The notes beneath the pieces are model-generated. The model saw only the letters and a program-made list of their open reading frames with translations, was not told where the DNA came from and did not search any database. This document shows, one piece after another, positions 59,635 to 64,000 of a DNA stretch of 64,000 nt. The first letter of the stretch is position 1, and the number at the start of each line of letters is the position of its first letter. The translations under genes and the position numbers were made by a program. Origin of the DNA: Actinomycetes bacterium. GTDB taxonomy: Bacteria; Actinomycetota; Actinomycetes; Actinomycetales; Dermatophilaceae. The DNA lies in the NCBI GenBank assembly GCA_023420415.1, contig JAEZWF010000033.1, forward strand, positions 186,001 to 250,000, read 5' to 3'.

Positions 59635-62387
59635 CGGCGACGGAGCCGATCGGACGTGACGCCGAGGTCGCGCGGCTGGTGCAGATGGTGCGCCAGCCGC
59701 GCGACCTCGGCCTGTCCGTCGCCCTGGTGACTGGGGCGTCCGGTGTGGGCCGGTCGACCGTCCTCGCAGCTGTGGCCGCCGCGTTCGACGGACCCGTATG
59801 CCGCGTGGTCGCCCTCCCGTGGGAGGCCTCGCGTTCCGGGGCGCTCCTGGACCAGCTGGTCGGGTCGGCGGACGTCGACCCGGACCCGTTGGTGGCGGCT
59901 CGGGACCTCCGCGAACGGCTCGTAACTGCTGGCGGCGGTGCTGGACACGGTGACTCCCCGGTGCTGGTGGTGGTCGACGACGCCGACCTCGCCGATGCCG
60001 CCTCGGTGGAGGTCTTGGGTTCATTGGTCAGGCACGAACGCGATGCCCCCATACGTCTGCTGCTGTCAGCGGAACCCGGTGCGGCGGGTGTTGTCGACCT
60101 CGCAGATCTCGTCGTCGAGCTCGTCCCGTTGTCGGCCGAGTCGGTGGAGAAGGTTGCTGCGCGACAGGGGATCTCGCTCAGCCCATGGGTGGCTGAACGA
60201 CTTCGTCGGCACACCTTCGGTCTGCCCGGACCGCTGACCGAGCTGTTGGCCGAAGTCGAGCCGTCGACATGGGACAACCCTCCGGTGAACCTCCCCGCGC
60301 CCCGGTCGGTCGCCACCTGGGTGGCCGAACGGATCGAGCACCTCGAGCCACCGGCGCGCGCGCTCGTCGAAGCCTCCGCGCTGCTCGAGCTCGACCACTC
60401 GCTAGCCCTCACGACCGCTGTCGCTGCGCCAGCCCCACCCCCTGCTTCCGGCAGGGGAGCCGAGGTGCACGGAGACCCGAGCGTCCAGACACCCCACACT
60501 GATGACGGTGCGGGACTGTGGGCAGCCGTTGATGCGGCCGTGGCCAGCGGTCTGGTCCGCCTCGAGGGGCCGGCCGGGGCGCCGCAGCTGGTGGCGGTCA
60601 ACCCGATGGTTCGTGCGGCAGTGCGGGCCAGCCTTGGCCCCGCAGCGGCTGCGCGGCTGCACCTGCGTGCCGCCCAGTTCGCCACCGAGCCGACTGTCGC
60701 CCTGGTGCACCGGGTCGCAGCCAGCATCGGTCCCGACGCGAGACTGGCGCACGAGCTCGAGGTTGCTGCCGAATCCCTTGCAGCACAGGGCGTCTGGGGA
60801 ATGACTGCCCGACTCCTCGTCGACGCCAGTCGGCTGTCGGACGACCGGCGCGAGCGCGAGCTGCGTCTGACCCGGGCTGTCGACGCGTTGGTGGGTGCTG
60901 GCGACGTCGGGGAGGCGATGTCGTTGCTGCCGGAGGTGGAGGGTCTGCGCGAGACGCCACTGCGCGATGCGGTCCTCGGCTACCTGGCGATCCTGCGTGG
61001 TCGCGGCAGCGATGCCGCGGTCCAGCTCGGTCGCGCGTGGGACATCGTCAACGCCCAGCGCGAGCCAGGTGTCGCAGCCCTGATCTGCCAACGGTTCGTG
61101 CTCGACTCGCTCTGTCGAGGTGCCTACACCGACCTCGTCACCTGGGCCGACCGGGCGAGTGACTTCGTCGGACCGGACGACCCAGCCGTCGTGGAGGCTG
61201 CGGCGATCCGGGGTCTGGGCCTCGTGGGCAAGGGGGAGCTCGAAGGCGCGCACGCGGCATACGACGACCTCGTGGCGCGCGTGACCCACGGCGCGCAGGC
61301 GCAACGCGTGCAGCTGGGTCTCGGCTGGTTGCAGCTCGCGACCGACGACGTCACCGGGGCTCGCGCCGCCCTGGAGCGCGCGGTGCCGTTGCGGCGCGAG
61401 GGCGGTTCGACGCGAATCTCGTTGTGGGCCAGGGCTTGGCTGGCGAGGGCACAGTTCCGGTCGGGCGAGTGGGATGCCGCCGTTCGCACGGCTACGCAGG
61501 GGCGGGAGCTGGTGAGGCGATCTGGGATCGTGCTCACGGGCCCGCTGTGCGACTGGACCCTGGTGCAGGTGCACGTGCTGCGGGGTGACGACGCCGCCGC
61601 ACAGGCGGCCCTACGTGATGCGGAGGCGGCAGCGCAGGACTACGCAACCATGCGCGTGCCCACGCTGCTGGCGCGGGCGGCATACGCCGACGCCCACTCC
61701 GACCACGAGCGGGTGGTGGCGGCATTGACCCCGCTCACGACGCCCGAGCTGGCCGAGGCGGTCGCGGAGCCCGGCTGGTGGCCCTGGGTCGAGCTGCTCA
61801 GCACCGCGCTGGTGTCGCTCGGCCGGCTCGACGAGGCGGCGCAGCTGCTGGGGCGCCACGAGGAACGGGTGGTGGCGAGTGGTCACCGATCGGCGGTCGC
61901 GCGACTGGCCCGTGCGCGGGGGCGGTTGCTCGCGGCGCGGGGTGAGCTCGACGCCGCGCGGGAGTCGTTCGACGCGGCAATGACCGCACTGGAGGGCTTG
62001 CCCTTGCGGGTCGAACGGGCGCACACGCAGTTCGCCTACGGCCAGGTGCTGCGGCGGGCGGGCAAGCGTGGTGAGGCCGACCCCCTGCTCACGGCGGCGC
62101 GCGACGGGTATGCCGCCATTGGCGCGGTCGTGCTCGTCGCACGGTGCGAGCGGGAGCTCAAGGCCGGCGGGGTCAACGCCACTCGCGGCGAACGGACCCC
62201 GCTCGACCTCACTCCACAGGAGCGTGCCGTCGCGGAGCTCGTCGCCCAGGGACGCTCCAACCGTGAGGTGGCGGATGAGTTGTTCGTGTCGACCAAGACG
62301 GTGCAGTACCACCTGACTCGGGTCTACGGGAAGCTCGGTGTCCGTTCCCGCACCGAGCTCGCCGCCCAGTGGAACAGCGACGGGTGA
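59631..62387 (+). CDS. LuxR-type large ATP-binding regulator (LAL), BenR-like
   Basis: 918 residues. N-terminal AAA/STAND-type ATPase with Walker A GASGVGRST (35-43) and Walker B-like VLVVVDDADL; a long TPR-like helical middle; C-terminal LuxR helix-turn-helix (LTPQERAVAELVAQGRSNREVADELFVSTKTVQYHLTRVYGKLG). Actinobacteria such as Corynebacterium carry a LAL-type benzoate regulator BenR in their ben cluster, so this is probably the ben activator or co-regulator. GTG start overlapping the benK stop. Effector unknown. Confidence 0.88.
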   Translation: MTATEPIGRDAEVARLVQMVRQPRDLGLSVALVTGASGVGRSTVLAAVAAAFDGPVCRVVALPWEASRSGALLDQLVGSADVDPDPLVAARDLRERLVTAGGGAGHGDSPVLVVVDDADLADAASVEVLGSLVRHERDAPIRLLLSAEPGAAGVVDLADLVVELVPLSAESVEKVAARQGISLSPWVAERLRRHTFGLPGPLTELLAEVEPSTWDNPPVNLPAPRSVATWVAERIEHLEPPARALVEASALLELDHSLALTTAVAAPAPPPASGRGAEVHGDPSVQTPHTDDGAGLWAAVDAAVASGLVRLEGPAGAPQLVAVNPMVRAAVRASLGPAAAARLHLRAAQFATEPTVALVHRVAASIGPDARLAHELEVAAESLAAQGVWGMTARLLVDASRLSDDRRERELRLTRAVDALVGAGDVGEAMSLLPEVEGLRETPLRDAVLGYLAILRGRGSDAAVQLGRAWDIVNAQREPGVAALICQRFVLDSLCRGAYTDLVTWADRASDFVGPDDPAVVEAAAIRGLGLVGKGELEGAHAAYDDLVARVTHGAQAQRVQLGLGWLQLATDDVTGARAALERAVPLRREGGSTRISLWARAWLARAQFRSGEWDAAVRTATQGRELVRRSGIVLTGPLCDWTLVQVHVLRGDDAAAQAALRDAEAAAQDYATMRVPTLLARAAYADAHSDHERVVAALTPLTTPELAEAVAEPGWWPWVELLSTALVSLGRLDEAAQLLGRHEERVVASGHRSAVARLARARGRLLAARGELDAARESFDAAMTALEGLPLRVERAHTQFAYGQVLRRAGKRGEADPLLTAARDGYAAIGAVVLVARCERELKAGGVNATRGERTPLDLTPQERAVAELVAQGRSNREVADELFVSTKTVQYHLTRVYGKLGVRSRTELAAQWNSDG

Positions 62388-62468
62388 TCACCCGGTCGGT
62401 CGACCGGAAGACCCCGGTGGCCAGGACGATGACGCCGTCAAAGGTCAGGTCCCGGTGCCCCTCATGGC

Positions 62469-63122
62469 TCACGCTGGGTATGCCGCGTGGTCGGCTTCCA
62501 GGACCGGCGCGCCGGTCGCGCCGCGCACCTCCTCGAGGCTCACTCCAGGAGCCAGCTCGACGACAGCGAAACCCTCACCCGACACGTCGAAGACCCCGAG
62601 GTCGGTGATGACCCGCGACACGACCCCGCGACCAGTCAGCGGCAGCGAACACGCCTGCACCAGCTTGGGGTCGCCCTTGCGGGTCACGTGCTCCATCAGG
62701 ACGATCACGCGCCCCGCACCGCTGACGAGGTCCATCGCGCCACCCATGCCCTTGACCATCGCGCCGGGGACCATCCAGTTGGCCAGGTCGCCACTCGCCG
62801 ACACCTGCATGCCCCCGAGGACGGCGGTGTCGATGTGGCCGCCGCGGATCATCGCGAAGCTCGTCGGCGAGTCGAAGTAGGCCGCACCCGGCAGCACGGT
62901 GACCGTCTGCTTGCCGGCGTTGATGAGGTCCGGATCCACTTCGTCCTCATAGGGAAACGGCCCGACGCCGAGGATGCCGTTCTCCGCGTGGAGGGTGACG
63001 CTCGAGCCTTCCGGCAGGTGGTCCGGGATCAGCGTCGGCAGGCCGATCCCGAGGTTCACGTACTCGCCGTCGCGCAGCTCTTGGGCGGCACGGGCTGCCA
63101 TCTCGTTTCGGTCCCATGCCAT
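62469..63122 (-). CDS. pcaJ: 3-oxoadipate CoA-transferase subunit B
   Basis: 217 residues of CoA-transferase family I, beta subunit: MAARAAQELRDGEYVNLGIGLPTL and the catalytic glutamate in HAENGILGVG, then GGHIDTAVLGGMQVS and KGMGGAMDLVSG. In this context it moves CoA from succinyl-CoA to 3-oxoadipate. A succinyl-CoA:acetoacetate transferase would look alike; the neighbouring enol-lactonase and cat genes favour PcaJ. 1 bp after pcaI. It converges on the LAL gene across an 81-bp gap in which I see nothing notable. Confidence 0.85.
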   Translation of the reverse strand: MAWDRNEMAARAAQELRDGEYVNLGIGLPTLIPDHLPEGSSVTLHAENGILGVGPFPYEDEVDPDLINAGKQTVTVLPGAAYFDSPTSFAMIRGGHIDTAVLGGMQVSASGDLANWMVPGAMVKGMGGAMDLVSGAGRVIVLMEHVTRKGDPKLVQACSLPLTGRGVVSRVITDLGVFDVSGEGFAVVELAPGVSLEEVRGATGAPVLEADHAAYPA

Positions 63123-63123
63123 G

Positions 63124-63930
63124 TCAGCTCACTCCTTCGTATGCCGCGGCCTCGCCGTCCGCCGGTCGCTCGCCGCGCGTCGTGCGCTTCTCGATGTCCT
63201 TGCGAGCCGCCTGCTCGGGCGTCAGCTCAACGATCCGCTGGACGAAGACTCCGGGTAGGTGGACCTCGTCGGGCCCGATGTCACCAACCTCGACGACCCG
63301 CTCGGCCTCGACGACGGTGAGCCGTCCAGCCATCGCGGCAGCGGGGTTGAAGTTGCGCGCGGCCGCGTGGAAGACACAGTTGCCCGCGCGGTCCGCGACT
63401 GCGGCGCGCACGAGCGCAACGTCGGTGACGATGGCTTCCTCCAGGACCATCTCGATCCCGCGAAACTCGCGAGTTTCCTTGGCAGGAGAGGCGATTGCGA
63501 CAGTGCCGTCCGGGTGGTAACGCCACGGCAGACCGCCCTCGGACACCAGCGTCCCGACCCCCGTGGGCGTGAAGAAGGCCCCCACTCCTGCACCTCCGGC
63601 GCGCAGCCGCTCGGCCAGTGTCCCCTGTGGCGTCAGCTCGACGGTGAGCTCGCCCGCAAGGTACTGCCGTGCGAACTCCTTGTTCTCCCCGACGTACGAC
63701 GCAATGACCCGACTGATCCGCTGGGCCTCGAGCAGCAGACCGAGCCCGGCGCCGTCGACACCGCAGTTGTTGGAGACCACTTCCAGGTCGGTCGCCCCCT
63801 GCTCGAGCAGTGCCTCGATGAGGAACCACGGGATGCCCGACAGGCCGAACCCGCCAACGGCCAGGCTCGACCCGTCTGCGATGTCGGCGACGGCCTCTGC
63901 CGCGCTCGGCACGACCTTGTCGATGCTCAT
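63124..63930 (-). CDS. pcaI: 3-oxoadipate CoA-transferase subunit A
   Basis: 268 residues, alpha subunit of the same enzyme: SLAVGGFGLSGIPWFLIEAL, VSNNCGVDGAGLG, AGGAGVGAFFTPTGVGT and RAAVADRAGNCVF are typical. The C-terminal tail (about 240-268) is longer than in many homologues. ATG at 63930 overlaps the stop of the upstream hydrolase gene by 4 nt, giving the order pcaD-pcaI-pcaJ. Confidence 0.86.
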   Translation of the reverse strand: MSIDKVVPSAAEAVADIADGSSLAVGGFGLSGIPWFLIEALLEQGATDLEVVSNNCGVDGAGLGLLLEAQRISRVIASYVGENKEFARQYLAGELTVELTPQGTLAERLRAGGAGVGAFFTPTGVGTLVSEGGLPWRYHPDGTVAIASPAKETREFRGIEMVLEEAIVTDVALVRAAVADRAGNCVFHAAARNFNPAAAMAGRLTVVEAERVVEVGDIGPDEVHLPGVFVQRIVELTPEQAARKDIEKRTTRGERPADGEAAAYEGVS

Positions 63931-64000
63931 GAGACTGCTCCCGTCAGGTGCTCGATGATGGCGGTCGTAATCGCTTCGGGCTGTTGAGCATTCGCGAGGT
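63927..64000 (-). CDS. pcaD: Alpha/beta hydrolase C-terminus, probably 3-oxoadipate enol-lactonase (partial)
   Basis: The reverse strand from the window edge reads about 23 residues in frame (LANAQQPEAITTAIIEHL then a short tail) to a TGA that overlaps the pcaI ATG. The pattern H/L-A-N-x-x-Q-P-E-x-x-x-x-x-I-x-x-H-L is the last helix of alpha/beta hydrolases such as PcaD, and this enzyme is the missing step between CatC and PcaIJ. Only the C-terminal end is present, so the identity rests mostly on context. Confidence 0.55.
   Translation of the reverse strand, partial: LANAQQPEAITTAIIEHLTGAVS

Larger units (their letters stand above)
156..63146. repeat. Dispersed octamer GTATGCCG/CGGCATAC, about 81 copies
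   Basis: Counted by eye. GTATGCCG on the plus strand at: 1394, 5911, 7830, 9670, 10330, 13494, 14470, 15341, 16207, 16640, 17802, 18900, 20238, 21123, 23736, 26263, 30199, 32588, 32804, 33979, 35850, 36413, 36983, 40537, 41932, 42019, 42362, 43551, 45164, 45799, 46572, 48515, 48890, 49915, 50591, 51315, 54619, 55384, 56494, 57874, 59796, 62108, 62478, 63139. CGGCATAC at: 156, 1672, 3060, 5174, 9225, 9645, 10460, 12224, 14178, 14920, 15524, 17038, 17916, 19364, 21171, 23027, 24615, 26217, 26445, 31136, 34168, 35885, 37604, 38891, 39749, 40980, 41787, 45376, 47601, 48123, 49166, 49888, 52527, 54835, 56929, 61255, 61678. The next base on the G side is usually C or T. Confidence 0.9.

Noticed and set aside
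62388..62468. Terminator between the LAL gene and pcaJ
   Set aside because: Only a short weak palindrome near 62400 is present; not enough to call.
156..63146. The octamer as a KOPS- or Chi-like polar motif
   Set aside because: 44 copies on one strand against 37 on the other gives no useful skew within this window; a replichore-scale check is still possible.
1..64000. CRISPR arrays, transposases, integrases or prophage genes
   Set aside because: I found no regularly spaced repeats and no matching protein motifs anywhere in the window.

Overview
The window is very G+C-rich (about 70% or more, estimated by eye). It has dense, overlapping genes, many GTG starts, ATGA/GTGA stop-start overlaps and several start codons 6-7 nt downstream of a TANNNT-like -10 box. 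Together with the gene families present, this indicates an actinobacterial chromosome, plausibly of the Intrasporangiaceae/Dermatophilaceae type; I cannot fix the genus. I see no rRNA, tRNA, CRISPR array, transposase or phage gene, and no gene-free stretch over 300 bp.

Layout. 1-1628: MOSC fragment, acetoin/diacetyl-reductase-like SDR, Imm5-like protein. 1770-6430: a DHFR-like protein, then an acyl-CoA ligase / enoyl-CoA hydratase / SDR / TetR operon with palindromic operators in front. 6417-17612: housekeeping and accessory genes: secreted M14 carboxypeptidase, NYN protein, methyltransferase, cytidine deaminase, complete 5-oxoprolinase operon pxpABC, GNAT, DUF3626, a frameshifted beta-lactamase-like lipoprotein, luciferase-like monooxygenase, RelA/SpoT-domain protein. 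17755-24594: an amino-acid ABC transporter with fused binding protein and permease, SDR, DHA2 exporter, VOC protein, coiled-coil protein. 24800-39705: an exopolysaccharide locus. Eight genes are joined by 4-nt overlaps (tandem GT-B fusion, Wzx-like flippase, APH-like kinase, glycosyltransferase, Wzz-like protein, O-antigen-ligase fused to a Wzz-like tail, two more glycosyltransferases). Three tandem paralogous exported proteins of unknown function follow. 39810-45952: zinc-finger, DUF2971, LPG-synthase-like, ArsR/MFS, YqeY and cation/proton antiporter genes. 46009-49822: copper operon csoR-copZ-(His/Met-rich protein)-copA. 49951-64000: benzoate/catechol degradation: a LysR-catB-catA-catC operon divergent from benA-benB-(benC/benD fusion)-benK-LuxR/LAL regulator, then pcaD(partial)-pcaI-pcaJ on the minus strand.

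How the last region works together: BenK imports benzoate; BenAB with the BenC reductase makes the cis-diol; BenD oxidises it to catechol; CatA, CatB and CatC open and isomerise it to 3-oxoadipate enol-lactone; PcaD and PcaIJ carry it to 3-oxoadipyl-CoA.

The two most unusual signals are: (i) the octamer GTATGCCG/CGGCATAC, found about 81 times on both strands, inside genes and in intergenic hairpins, where composition predicts about two, a density like that of DNA-uptake sequences in Pasteurellaceae and Neisseriaceae; and (ii) a 939-residue polypeptide joining BenC, a Pro/Ala-rich linker with a thrice-repeated short motif, a GntR-type FCD effector domain without its DNA-binding domain, and BenD. 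A 57-bp palindromic repeat in two inverted copies is also new to me.
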